Below are positions 14,378-22,046 of a stretch of 37,565 nucleotides of DNA, in pieces. Source of the stretch: a virus; IMG/VR virus record IMGVR_UViG_3300044451_000303, positions 1-37,565 of that record; one strand, given 5' to 3'. The notes under the pieces are model-generated. The model made no database searches and was not told the DNA's origin. It worked only from the letters and a program-made list of their open reading frames with translations. Position 1 is the stretch's first letter, and every line of letters starts with the position of its first letter. Made by a program: the position numbers and the translations under genes.

Positions 14378-14619
14378 GCGCCAAAGCCGCAGCGGTCGGG
14401 GTGGTGGCGTTTCAGCGCCCGGAGCAGCGCTTCGCTTCCCGCCTTTGCCGACGCCTGCCAGTCGCCGACGAGCGGGTTGCCCAGGCGTTGGATGACATCG
14501 CGTACATAGCGCGGCGACAAAGCAAGCTCGTTGCCGATGTCGTCGGGCTTTCTGCCTCCGTCATGGAGGTCGAGGATAGCCTGTTCGCGGCGCGTCGGGC
14601 CGTGGCCATAGGCGCTCAT
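14374..14619 (-). CDS. Small HTH protein next to transposition ATPase
   Basis: 81 residues from ATG 14619 (ATGA overlap with the MuB-type stop). TRREQAILDLHDGGRKPDDI then LSPRYVRDVIQRLG is a sigma-70-region-4-like or GerE-like helix-turn-helix. The in-frame extension to 14679 lies inside the ATPase gene and was not used. It probably binds DNA; possible early regulator. Confidence 0.65.
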   Translation of the reverse strand: MSAYGHGPTRREQAILDLHDGGRKPDDIGNELALSPRYVRDVIQRLGNPLVGDWQASAKAGSEALLRALKRHHPDRCGFGA

Positions 14620-15386
14620 GCCGCAAAGCTCTTGCGCGTGGCGATCTCGCCGCTTGCGACGGGGCGGTTGCCCCACCACAGCCGGTCCATGTGATCGACG
14701 CCCTCGGCATCGGCGAGGCGCTGGGCCGCGCGCAGGTTGTTGACGATACGGCGGGTGACGCCTCGGCAGCGTTCGGCGAAATAGATCGCGAGGTCATCGG
14801 CGATCAGGCTGGCGAGGCCGTAGTGGTTGCGGAGCAGCAGGGCATCGTCGGCCGATGCGGGTTCGGCGGCGCGGGCGACGAGGATGCGATTGTCGAACCG
14901 CTCCCATTCCTTGAGCTTGGCGGGGAGCGCCTCCTCGCCGATCATCAGGATGGCGACGCCGGTCGCGTCGTGAATGTCGCGGATGACCTCGACCATCAGC
15001 TTTTTGACCAGGTGGTCCATTTCGTCGAGGATCACAGGGCGCGGCGCGCGGTTAAGCTCGTCGATGATCTGCTGCAGCAGGCGTGGCGCGGTGCGCTCGA
15101 AGCGGGTGATGCCGAGCTCGGCCGCGATCGCCTCGAGCAGCGCGCGGACGGTCCAGACGCTCTTCGCCTCGAGATAGATCGCGCCGGAAAGAGCGGCGGC
15201 GTAGGCGGCCGCCACGGTCTTTCCGTAGCCGGAAAAGCCGTAGAAGAGGCCCAGGCGCGGGCTGTCCTCGCCGGCTTCGGTGCAGTCGACCAGCGTCTGC
15301 ATGAGCAGCGCCATGTTGGTCAGGGGGGCATAGCCCGCGCGCAGTCCCGCTGTCGCGGGTGCGGGCCGGGTCAATAAGGTGTGCAA
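14616..15386 (-). CDS. Transposition ATPase, MuB/TniB-type
   Basis: 256 residues. AAA+ ATPase that binds target DNA and delivers it to the transposase. Walker A GFSGYGKT at 50-57 and Walker B PVILDEMD at 117-124; a helix-rich lid follows, with RCRGVTRRIVNNLRAA as the likely sensor-2 region. There is no early ATG: TTG 15386 has AGGAGAAG four bases before it, so it is the best start; the next ATG (15322) would leave only 26 residues before the Walker A motif. It begins 17 bases after the transposase stop. Family length (Mu B 312) is slightly longer; the N-terminal HTH of Mu B is absent or reduced. Confidence 0.85.
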   Translation of the reverse strand: MHTLLTRPAPATAGLRAGYAPLTNMALLMQTLVDCTEAGEDSPRLGLFYGFSGYGKTVAAAYAAALSGAIYLEAKSVWTVRALLEAIAAELGITRFERTAPRLLQQIIDELNRAPRPVILDEMDHLVKKLMVEVIRDIHDATGVAILMIGEEALPAKLKEWERFDNRILVARAAEPASADDALLLRNHYGLASLIADDLAIYFAERCRGVTRRIVNNLRAAQRLADAEGVDHMDRLWWGNRPVASGEIATRKSFAA

Positions 15387-15403
15387 GGCTCTTCTCCTTC
15401 TTC

Positions 15404-17266
15404 TCAGGCGGACGTGGTTCGGGCGGCGCCGAGGCTGTCGGCGATCGCGCGGTGGGCGCGATATTCGCTGCTGGTCGCGTAGCGTTGCGCACGGCGCAGC
15501 TCGTCGGCGTCGACATCCTGCCCCGCCGCGGCGGCGGCGATGACGGCGTCGGCCTCGCGCACCTTCTGGGCCGCGCTCTTCGGCATCGGAATGACGGCGG
15601 CCACGGTGCGCGGGCCGCGTGGCTCCGGCTGCGGCACCGACGCGGCCGCGCCCTGCGCGAGCGTGTCTATCGTCGGGGTCGAGTGCGGCTGGGTCGGCGG
15701 CGGCAGGTGGGCGAGCTTGCCCGCGGCCTCGGCCTCGCGGCGCAGCAGCTTGTCGCGCGCCTTTTCGAAGGTGACGCCGGTTGCGCGGGTCCGAGCCTTC
15801 AGCTCGGCCTTTTGCTCGCTGACCCAACGCTGCTGCTCGGCGCGTGCCTGCGTCGCGAATTCTTCCTGCGACAGGCCCGACCGCTGGTGGTTGATCGCGA
15901 CGTCGATGAACAAGCCGTCGGGCGAGAAGATCAGCAGCTCGCCGAGATCGTCCTCGTCGCGGCGGACAATGACCTCGCGCCCGACCCAACCGGCGAGCCC
16001 CGCCGCCCAATAGCGACCGCCCTGCCACTGGATGCCGCGCTTGCCGACCGTGCGCTGGCCGACAAGCGCCGAGAGCGCCATGCGCAGCACGTCACCGGCG
16101 GGCGCGGCGCGAGCGGGGACCGGCGTCGACTGCCATTTCGCCATCGGCGTCATGCGCAGCGAGCTGTGCTCGCGAACATGATATTCACCGTCGGTCCACG
16201 CATCGAGCGCGGCCTGCAGGTCGGCGGCCGACATGCGGGGCACGATGAGCGCGCGGCCTGTTTGCTTGCGCGCCCGCGCGCGCAGTTTCTGCGCCTCGGC
16301 GACGTTGTGGCCGAGATAGCCGTCGAACAGCTCGGCGCGGTCGCGGGTGAAGGTGCCGAACACGCGCTCGACATGCGGCTTCTTCTCCGGCGATCCCGGC
16401 GGGCATGGCCAATGCTCGATGCCCAGCAGCTCCAGCGCAGAGACGATCGAGCCGTTGATGAAGCCAGAGCCCTGGTCGGTCATCACGACTTCGGGCATGA
16501 CGCCCCAGCGCGCGATCGCCGTGGTGAGCAGCCGGCGCACCGACTGCGCACTCTCCGATTCACACACCATGAACAGGACGCGGCGCGACCAGCGGTCTAT
16601 CAGCCCGAGCACCATCTTGCGGCCGTCCGTCGTCATGACGTCCGCGGGCGTGGTGTCGATTTCCCAGATCTGATGCGCGCGATCGGTGTTGCCGTCGGCG
16701 CGACCGAGGGCGAGGCGATATTTGCCCTTGTAGGTGTCGGGGTCGCGCACCGAGGCGATGACGACTTTGCGCTCGTCCTCCAGTCGGGCGATGAAGCGCT
16801 GCAGCGAACGCTTCGACGGCAGGTGGACGAAATCCTCCTTCAGCAGCTTCAGGACGGCGGTCGACGACAGGCAGCGTTCGGTGATGTACATTTCGACCAC
16901 CGCGGCCACGTCGGGGTTCTGGGTGAAATAGTCCGACCCTCGAGGGCGGCCGACCGGCGCCGCTTTGACGGCGTCCAGGCGCTGGTCGCGGAGCGCGGCC
17001 TGCGCATCGACCGGCAAATCGGTGACGCGATACAGCCGTCCGCCACCGCGCCCGACCCGATCGATATAGGCCCATCCATCGGCGGCGGCGCGTCGCACGA
17101 TCGCGCTGTGCGTTGTCGGCAGGCCGGGCAAAGCAGCAGCAGCCAGCTCCTTTGCCGAGACGAAGCCCGGCAGTTTGCCGGTCACTGTGCCGTCTTGAGA
17201 CGGGTCGAGTTGGGAACGAACAGGGGACGTTGGCGCTTTGCGCGGAGTGTGATACGCCCCCTTCAT
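15404..17266 (-). CDS. Mu-type DDE transposase
   Basis: 620 residues. Carries out strand transfer for integration and replicative transposition. Residues about 32-95 are the MuA N-terminal winged-helix DNA-binding type (SAKELAAAALPGLPTTHSAI, then WAYIDRVGRGGGRLYRV). The RNase H-like core has D204 (WEIDTTPAD), D264 (VMTDQGSGF) and E300 (KPHVERVFGTF); D264 and E300 are 35 residues apart, a DD35E spacing unlike the longer MuA spacing. Residues about 400-460 form the beta-barrel domain and the last 120 residues are helical, probably for contacting ATPase B. ATGA overlap with Ner places it second in the early operon. Confidence 0.93.
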   Translation of the reverse strand: MKGAYHTPRKAPTSPVRSQLDPSQDGTVTGKLPGFVSAKELAAAALPGLPTTHSAIVRRAAADGWAYIDRVGRGGGRLYRVTDLPVDAQAALRDQRLDAVKAAPVGRPRGSDYFTQNPDVAAVVEMYITERCLSSTAVLKLLKEDFVHLPSKRSLQRFIARLEDERKVVIASVRDPDTYKGKYRLALGRADGNTDRAHQIWEIDTTPADVMTTDGRKMVLGLIDRWSRRVLFMVCESESAQSVRRLLTTAIARWGVMPEVVMTDQGSGFINGSIVSALELLGIEHWPCPPGSPEKKPHVERVFGTFTRDRAELFDGYLGHNVAEAQKLRARARKQTGRALIVPRMSAADLQAALDAWTDGEYHVREHSSLRMTPMAKWQSTPVPARAAPAGDVLRMALSALVGQRTVGKRGIQWQGGRYWAAGLAGWVGREVIVRRDEDDLGELLIFSPDGLFIDVAINHQRSGLSQEEFATQARAEQQRWVSEQKAELKARTRATGVTFEKARDKLLRREAEAAGKLAHLPPPTQPHSTPTIDTLAQGAAASVPQPEPRGPRTVAAVIPMPKSAAQKVREADAVIAAAAAGQDVDADELRRAQRYATSSEYRAHRAIADSLGAARTTSA

Positions 17267-17538
17267 GCGTGCACCTGCGGGGCTGCGGGTGCCGCGCGGT
17301 AGCGGATGCGCTTACCTTTGGCGTTGTAGCGGGAGGGCCAAATCTGATGCGGTTTCAAACCGATGAAATCTGCGATGATCTGGTCGATACGCTCGGAAGC
17401 GCGCCGATCAATCGCGGCACTGATGGACTGTTTCGAGACGCCGGCGGTGGACGCGAGTTCTGCCAGGGTAGAGCCCTGCTTGCGGATCGCCGCCTTGACG
17501 TCCTCGGGATGCCAGTCGGTTTGAAGGTCGTTCTGCAT
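17263..17538 (-). CDS. ner: Ner-like early regulator
   Basis: 91 residues. DNA-binding protein that turns down early transcription and repressor expression in Mu. The typical sequence is present: WHPEDVKAAIRKQGSTLAEL, then VSKQSISAAIDRRASERIDQ and the hallmark IGLKPHQIWPSRY. ATG 17538 is only 14 bases from the divergent repressor start. It is the first gene of the long minus-strand operon, and its transcript probably starts almost at the ATG. Confidence 0.88.
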   Translation of the reverse strand: MQNDLQTDWHPEDVKAAIRKQGSTLAELASTAGVSKQSISAAIDRRASERIDQIIADFIGLKPHQIWPSRYNAKGKRIRYRAAPAAPQVHA

Positions 17539-17545
17539 GACGACT

Positions 17546-17576
17546 TGTCAATATGACCGGTAAAATGACAGGTCAA
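17546..17576. promoter_or_regulatory. Divergent early promoter and operators
   Basis: On the minus strand, TTGACC (17576-17571) and TATTGA (17553-17548) are 17 bp apart and make a good sigma-70 early promoter for Ner. The same bases hold a direct repeat TGACCGGTAAAA/TGACAGGTCAAC with a 12-bp period (17554-17577), an inverted TGACC-N12-GGTCA and GTCA-N3-TGAC. They overlap the repressor start codon. Binding by the repressor and Ner here is the Mu model; it is inferred. Confidence 0.65.
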
Positions 17577-18257
17577 CCGAAAAATGAGCGGGCGCGCGTC
17601 GTCGGCTGGTCGCAGGATGCCGCGGACAGGTTGAAAGAGGCCGTCAAGGCCTACGGCCCCGTGGGTTCGGTGGCGGAATTGGTGGGGATCAAGCGGCAAT
17701 CATTGAGCGAGATCCTTCAGGGGCGAGCGACGCCAACGGTCGGAACCTTCGAGAAATTGTGCGAGCTGCTGAAGGTGCGTCCGGCCTTCATCCTGGTGGT
17801 AGAGGACGTTGACGAAGATGTGGCCGAACCATCGGAGGACATGGCCGGTGTCGTCGCCATCAACGAAATCAACCTCGCTTACGGCATGGGTGCGACGTTC
17901 ATCGACGGTGGGCCTGTCAAGGAAACTGTCCGGTATTTTGCGCTGGACTGGCTGCGCGTCTATACGCAGGCGCCGCCAAGCCAGCTGCGTTTCGCGCCGG
18001 GGCGCGGCAATTCGATGTCGCCGACGATCGACGACGGCGACATCATGTTGATCGACCTGTCGGAAAAGACGCCGAGTTTCGCGGATCTGATATGGGTGTG
18101 CGCCATCGGCGAAATGGGGATGGTCAAACGGCTGTCGGCGAAGCCGGGCGGCGCGATCGTCATCAAGAGCGACAATCCGAGCGTTCCCGACGATATCGTT
18201 CACGACGGCGAGATCCATGTTGTCGGCCGCGTCGTCGCGGTCATAAAGCGAGTTTAG
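17553..18257 (+). CDS. Prophage S24 repressor (C)
   Basis: 234 residues. N-terminal helix-turn-helix at about 36-60 (GSVAELVGIKRQSLSEILQG). A linker of about 60 residues leads to the S24 peptidase domain: GNSMSPT with S154, and MVKRL with K192 (38 residues apart, near the LexA spacing of 37). So repression is likely relieved by RecA-stimulated self-cleavage. This differs from Mu C, which is not an S24 protease. ATG 17553 or ATG 17565 may be the start; neither has a good ribosome binding site, and the transcript may be short-leadered. It keeps the early operon off in the lysogen. Confidence 0.88.
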   Translation: MTGKMTGQPKNERARVVGWSQDAADRLKEAVKAYGPVGSVAELVGIKRQSLSEILQGRATPTVGTFEKLCELLKVRPAFILVVEDVDEDVAEPSEDMAGVVAINEINLAYGMGATFIDGGPVKETVRYFALDWLRVYTQAPPSQLRFAPGRGNSMSPTIDDGDIMLIDLSEKTPSFADLIWVCAIGEMGMVKRLSAKPGGAIVIKSDNPSVPDDIVHDGEIHVVGRVVAVIKRV

Positions 18258-18265
18258 GGGTGTTT

Positions 18266-18616
18266 ATGCCGAGAGTCTTCAGCCTGTTCCTGCTCTCTGC
18301 GGCCGCGTTGCCCGCCCAGGCGATCGCCGCGCCCGCCTATATGACTTGCACGTTCGTCAGCGATGGCGGCGCGAGGTCGGAGGTGAAGATCACGGCCGAC
18401 GAGGCGGCGGGGACCGTCGATGTGTTCGTGCCGTCGACTGGCTTCAATCAGCGATTGCCCGGCACGTTCACCGCGGACCGTCTGCTGTTCAAGGACAAGA
18501 TGCTGGATTATGCGATCAGCCGCGTAGACTTGACCGCCGTCAGGACCATCCGGATGATCGATTCGACCGACAAGGGAAAGTGTTCGATCGACCCTGCGCC
18601 GAAGCGAGCATTCTGA
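18266..18616 (+). CDS. Small exported protein co-transcribed with the repressor
   Basis: 116 residues from ATG 18266, 8 bases after the repressor stop. Residues 1-22 are a signal peptide (RVFSLFLLSAAALPAQAIA with an AxA site). The mature part is a beta-rich domain of about 94 residues with two cysteines (MTCTF and GKCSI), which could form a disulphide in the periplasm. Because it follows the repressor, it should be made in lysogens, as expected of a lysogenic-conversion gene. Not recognised; superinfection exclusion or surface change are possible roles. Confidence 0.7.
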   Translation: MPRVFSLFLLSAAALPAQAIAAPAYMTCTFVSDGGARSEVKITADEAAGTVDVFVPSTGFNQRLPGTFTADRLLFKDKMLDYAISRVDLTAVRTIRMIDSTDKGKCSIDPAPKRAF

Positions 18617-18674
18617 CCTGCCGAAATAAGGCCCGTACAGCGCATCGGGGTCGCGGACGGATAAATCCGCATCT

Positions 18675-18801
18675 TTTGCCGAAGACCCCCTTGGGCATCG
18701 TGCCCACGGCAAATTTCGGGCAAGTGGAATGAACCCGCGACCCGTCATGTCGGTTACATGATCACCTCCATCGGTTTGCTGCTCTTGCCACTGCGGCAAA
18801 T
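18675..18801. promoter_or_regulatory. Dyad-rich region, candidate late control region
   Basis: Between the exported protein and the late operon lie: TTTGCCG (18675-18681) facing CGGCAAA (18707-18713) around an inner stem TGGGCA/TGCCCA; a perfect dyad TCATGT-N5-ACATGA at 18745-18761; and TTGCC-N5-GGCAA at 18785-18799. The element CGGCAAAT is repeated at 18707-18714 and 18794-18801. The region starts the late plus-strand operon, so one of these is likely the site of an activator (Mor/C role). The activator is not identified. Confidence 0.5.
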
Positions 18802-18833
18802 GACGGGCTAAGCGATAGCTCGCGACCCAGAAA

Positions 18834-18867
18834 GCAAGGGGGCGTCCGTCGGCGGACGCCCCCTTGC
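18834..18867. terminator. 15-bp perfect hairpin with TCGG loop
   Basis: GCAAGGGGGCGTCCG and its exact complement flank a TCGG tetraloop, 27 bases before the protease start codon. No U-run follows on the plus strand; the minus strand gives TTTC. It may block readthrough from the repressor transcript or stabilise the late mRNA 5' end. Confidence 0.6.
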
Positions 18868-18894
18868 CGTTCCGCCCCCGCCTAAGTCCGGGGC

Positions 18895-19881
18895 ATGACG
18901 ATTGAAACCGCCACCGACAAGCCGTTGAAGCCGATCCGGATATTCCGGAAAGGGACGTTCACGTCGGTCGAGGGCGACCAGATCACCTTCGGTGAAGCCG
19001 AGCTGGCGGGCATCGTCTCCAGCTATAACGCCGAAGCCAACCCCGCGCCGCTGGTCGTCGGGCATCCCAAGCTCAACGATCCGGCCTATGGCTGGGTCGA
19101 TCGTCTGGCGATCGAGGATGGCGAGGTTGTCGCCTATCCGGATCCAAAGCTGACCGAGCCGGCGTTCGCCGAGGCTGTCAATGCCGGGCGCTATCGCAAG
19201 ATCTCCGCGCAATTCTATCCGCCCGCCAACGCCAACAACCCGGTGCCGGGCGAATATTACCTGAAGCATGTCGGCTTCCTCGGCGCGCACCCGCCCTCGG
19301 TCAAAGGCCTGGGCACGGTGAGCTTCGCCGACGGCGATGTCGGCCCCCTCGTCACCTTCGAACAGGAGAATGTCATGTCGGACAGCAACGACAAAGATCG
19401 CGAAAGCAAGGATAAGGAAGTCAGCTTCGCCGAGCGCGAGAAGGCGCTCAGCGACCGCGAGGCCGCGATCAAGGCGCGCGAGGATGCGGCCAACGAAAAG
19501 GCCGCGGCGGATCGTCACGACGCCAATGTCAGCTTTGCCGAGGGGCTTTTCGCCGCCGCGAAGATCAAGCCCGAGGGCAAGGATCTGCTGATCGGCGTGC
19601 TCGACGCGCTGGGCGAATCGAACGCCGACACGATCAGCTTTGGCGAAGGCGCCGAGCTGACGCCGCGCGATGCGCTGGTCAAGCTGCTCGATGCGGCGCA
19701 GCCGCTCGTCAGCCTGGGCGAGGCCGCGGCCGACGACGGCAAGGCGATCGGCGAGCTCGATCCCGCCGCTATCGCCGAAGAGGCCGCCTCGTTTGCCGAG
19801 AGCGAAGCCAAGGCGGGTCGCCCGATCTCGACGGCGCGCGCCGTCCGTCACGTCACCGAAAAAGCAAAGAAGGGAGCATAA
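18895..19881 (+). CDS. Prohead protease/scaffold (Mu gpI-type)
   Basis: 328 residues. Residues 1-140 are the protease: PAPLVVGHPKLNDPAYGWVD, ISAQFYPP and HVGFLGAHPPSVKGL match Mu I. Residues 160-328 are charged and helical, the scaffold. The motif (V/I/A)SFAE or a close variant occurs at 142-146 (SFAD), 176-180, 212-216, 247-251 (SFGE), 272-276 (SLGE) and 298-302. These may be self-processing sites, as the protease must destroy the scaffold; cleavage there is inferred. Same tetrapeptides flank the Acb1-like domain of the portal. It is the first late gene, and an internal scaffold start is given separately. Confidence 0.87.
   Translation: MTIETATDKPLKPIRIFRKGTFTSVEGDQITFGEAELAGIVSSYNAEANPAPLVVGHPKLNDPAYGWVDRLAIEDGEVVAYPDPKLTEPAFAEAVNAGRYRKISAQFYPPANANNPVPGEYYLKHVGFLGAHPPSVKGLGTVSFADGDVGPLVTFEQENVMSDSNDKDRESKDKEVSFAEREKALSDREAAIKAREDAANEKAAADRHDANVSFAEGLFAAAKIKPEGKDLLIGVLDALGESNADTISFGEGAELTPRDALVKLLDAAQPLVSLGEAAADDGKAIGELDPAAIAEEAASFAESEAKAGRPISTARAVRHVTEKAKKGA
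19375..19881 (+). CDS. Internal-start scaffold protein (Mu gpZ-type)
   Basis: In-frame ATG at codon 161 of the protease gene has AGGAG at 19364-19368 with a 6-base spacer, a better ribosome binding site than the main gene has. Translation from here gives the 168-residue scaffold alone, as in Mu, where Z is made from inside I. The residues are highly charged and coiled (REKALSDREAAIKAREDAAN). Not proven by sequence alone, but the signal is strong. Confidence 0.7.
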   Translation: MSDSNDKDRESKDKEVSFAEREKALSDREAAIKAREDAANEKAAADRHDANVSFAEGLFAAAKIKPEGKDLLIGVLDALGESNADTISFGEGAELTPRDALVKLLDAAQPLVSLGEAAADDGKAIGELDPAAIAEEAASFAESEAKAGRPISTARAVRHVTEKAKKGA

Positions 19882-19885
19882 TCCG

Positions 19886-20266
19886 ATGGCTGGCCTGAGC
19901 ACCACCCTCACCAAGAATTCCAGGGCAGAGGCCGCCGTGCCGCGACGCCGCATCGTCAAGTTCGGCGCCGCCGACAACGCGGTCCTCGTTGGCGCGGCCT
20001 CGACCGACAAGATCTTCGCCATTTCGTCGGAGATCGACGCGGCGATCGGCGAGCCTTGCGACATCCATATCGGCGGCATTGCCGAGGTCGAATACGGCGG
20101 CGCCGTCACCCGCGGCGACTATCTGACGTCCGATGGCGTCGGCCGCGCGGTCGCGGCCGCGCCGGGCGCGGGCGTCAACGCATCGATCATCGGGCAGGCG
20201 ATGGTGTCGGGCGTGCTCGGCGACATCGGCAGCTGCACCATCTTCCCTGGGCGCATCCAGGGCTGA
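19886..20266 (+). CDS. Capsid decoration/stabilisation protein
   Basis: 126 residues from ATG 19886, with AGGGAG upstream. GGIAEVEYGGAVTRGDYLTS followed by DGVGRAVAAAPGAG and IIGQAMVSGVLGD is the beta-barrel pattern of DUF2190/gpD-like cement proteins. Position between protease and major capsid fits. It strengthens the mature head. Confidence 0.75.
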   Translation: MAGLSTTLTKNSRAEAAVPRRRIVKFGAADNAVLVGAASTDKIFAISSEIDAAIGEPCDIHIGGIAEVEYGGAVTRGDYLTSDGVGRAVAAAPGAGVNASIIGQAMVSGVLGDIGSCTIFPGRIQG

Positions 20267-20324
20267 TCCCGTCCCGGCGTTTCGGCGCCGGGGTTTTCCG
20301 ATCCCGTTCAATTGAGGAGCGACT

Positions 20325-21254
20325 ATGTCTCTGTCCGCCTACCCCATCGATCCGCACCTCACCGCGATCGCCATCGCCTACAGGAATGCGGCCTATATCG
20401 CCGACCAGGTGCTGCCGCGCGTGCGCGTCGGCAAGCAGAAGTTCACCTTCCTGCAGTATGCGTCGGATCAGTACTTCAACATCCCCGACACGCTGGTCGG
20501 GCGCCGGTCGAAGCCGAACGAGGTCAACCTCGAGGCGACCGAGGTGACCGACTCGACGTTCGACTATGCGCTCGATGGCGGCATCCCCAAGGCCGACGAG
20601 GATAACGCCGACGAGCGTTACGATCCGCTGGGCAGCGAAGTCGAGTTCCTTCAGGAACTGATCGCCCTCGATCGGGAGGCGCGCGCAGCCGGTCTGGTGT
20701 TCACCAACGGCAACTACAACGCCGGCCTGCGCCAGACGCTCTCGGGCACGTCGCAGTTCAGCGACTATGCCAACAGCACGCCGATCAAGAAGATCAACGA
20801 GGCGCTGGACCTTCCGCTCGTCCGCCCGAACCAGATGGTGTTCGGTCAGGAGGGGTGGACTTCGTTCCGCCAGCACCCCGAGATCGTCGAGGCGGTGCTC
20901 GGCACCGGCGCAAAGAAGGGCAATGTGACGCGCCAGGCCGTGGCCGAGCTGTTCGAGGTCGACGAAGTCGTCGTCGGCGCTTCGCGCAGCAACTCGGCCA
21001 AGCGCGGACAGGCTCCGGCGCTGACGCGGTTGTGGGGCAAGCATCTGGCGCTGACCCACAAGGCGCCGGTTCCCGAAGCGAAGGGCGCGCTGCAGTTCGG
21101 TGCCACCTTCCAGTGGGGCGACCGCATCGCTGCCCAGTGGGAAGACAAGAATATTGGCATGCGGGGCGGCACGGCCTGCCGTACCGGCGAGAGCGTCAAG
21201 GAACGCATCGTCGCGAACGACGCCGGCTACTTCTTCAACAACGCCTTCGCCTGA
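20325..21254 (+). CDS. Major capsid protein
   Basis: 309 residues. No membrane or signal. RVGKQKFTFLQYASDQYFNI, then the SEVEFLQELIALDREARAA helix and PNQMVFGQEGWTSFRQHPEI match a family of HK97-fold capsid proteins in alphaproteobacterial transposable and other phages. It lies after the protease and decoration genes and before a strong terminator. It is not of the Mu gpT type. The order and length support the call. Confidence 0.85.
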   Translation: MSLSAYPIDPHLTAIAIAYRNAAYIADQVLPRVRVGKQKFTFLQYASDQYFNIPDTLVGRRSKPNEVNLEATEVTDSTFDYALDGGIPKADEDNADERYDPLGSEVEFLQELIALDREARAAGLVFTNGNYNAGLRQTLSGTSQFSDYANSTPIKKINEALDLPLVRPNQMVFGQEGWTSFRQHPEIVEAVLGTGAKKGNVTRQAVAELFEVDEVVVGASRSNSAKRGQAPALTRLWGKHLALTHKAPVPEAKGALQFGATFQWGDRIAAQWEDKNIGMRGGTACRTGESVKERIVANDAGYFFNNAFA

Positions 21255-21284
21255 TCGGCGGCGCCGCGCGCGCTGTCGATCCAA

Positions 21285-21317
21285 AAAGGGGCGCCGCGTC
21301 AGGCGCGGTGCCCCTTT
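21285..21317 (+). terminator. Terminator after major capsid gene
   Basis: AAAGGGGCGCCGCG pairs with CGCGGTGCCCCTTT (14 bp with one G-U pair) around TCAGG, followed by CTTCTTCCC. It lies 31 bases beyond the capsid stop. It should raise capsid mRNA relative to the tail genes by partial termination or by 3'-end protection. Confidence 0.75.
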
Positions 21318-21362
21318 CTTCTTCCCGACCCGGTTCCCCTTCGCTTTCATGGGAGATTTTCA

Positions 21363-22043
21363 ATGGGTAGCTACCCCGTACTCGAACGCCTCGACCACAA
21401 TGGCAAATCCTATGGCCCCGGCGATATCGTAGAGATCGACGACGCCGATACGGCCTATGACCTTCTGATTGTCGGCGTGATCGGCGCGGAAGGCGAGCCC
21501 GCCATTCTGTCGTCGACCATCATCGGTGGCGATCTCTTCGCAGCCGAGCCTCTGGCTGATGGAAATTTCCCGGTGCTCGAGCGCCTCGATCACGACGGCG
21601 AGACCTATAAGCCCGGCGACACGATCGTGATCACCAGCGCCAAGGTCGCGGCCGAGCTGCAGATCGCGGGCGCGATCGGCGGCGGTGCGGTTGTCGACGC
21701 GCCCGTCGAGGACGATGCCCAGGATGATGGCGATGTCGACGAACCGGTCATCGAAACGCCTGCGGCGCCTGTTGCCGCTGCGGACGTAACGCCGCCCGCC
21801 GCCGAGACGAAGTCCGCCACGGAAACTGCTCCTGCCCCGACGCCCACTCCGACTCCGACGCCGACCCCGACCCCGACGCCCACTCCGACGCCCACTCCGA
21901 CGCCCACTCCGACTCCGACGCCGACCCCGACCCCGACGCCCACTCCGACGCCCACTCCGGCCCCGTCGGCCAAGCCCGCCGGGGCGAAGCCGGCGGCCAA
22001 GAAGACCGCCGCCGCCAAGCCCGCCACTGCGACCAAGTCGTAA
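21363..22043 (+). CDS. Two-repeat protein with long poly-Pro-Thr linker
   Basis: 226 residues. Two copies of (Y/F)[17 protein letters not shown] occur at 4-21 and 69-86, each a short beta unit (probably a head-tail-associated SH3-like piece). An acidic segment leads to a run of about 44 residues of alternating Pro and Thr, then a Lys/Ala tail. The Pro-Thr run is coded by a duplicated 60-bp unit. It sits in the head-completion block. Similar N-terminal units are found in small phage proteins without the linker. The linker looks like an extended, possibly surface-exposed rod. Confidence 0.7.
   Translation: MGSYPVLERLDHNGKSYGPGDIVEIDDADTAYDLLIVGVIGAEGEPAILSSTIIGGDLFAAEPLADGNFPVLERLDHDGETYKPGDTIVITSAKVAAELQIAGAIGGGAVVDAPVEDDAQDDGDVDEPVIETPAAPVAAADVTPPAAETKSATETAPAPTPTPTPTPTPTPTPTPTPTPTPTPTPTPTPTPTPTPTPTPAPSAKPAGAKPAAKKTAAAKPATATKS
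21841..21960. repeat. 60-bp tandem duplication coding for Pro-Thr
   Basis: Bases 21841-21900 and 21901-21960 are identical except for the last base. Each holds ten 6-bp Pro-Thr units with varied synonymous codons, so the duplication is recent. Slippage or unequal crossover could vary linker length. Confidence 0.95.
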
Positions 22044-22046
22044 TTC

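Noticed and set aside
15359-17302. 647-residue plus-strand frame opposite the transposase
   Set aside because: The transposase has the full DDE core and operon coupling; the opposite frame is Arg/His-rich with no domain.
18808-20109. 433-residue minus-strand frame opposite the protease/scaffold
   Set aside because: Antisense shadow of a recognisable gene; no homology or start signal.
21841-21960. Tandem repeat as a possible CRISPR array
   Set aside because: The units are adjacent with no spacers and encode Pro-Thr in frame.
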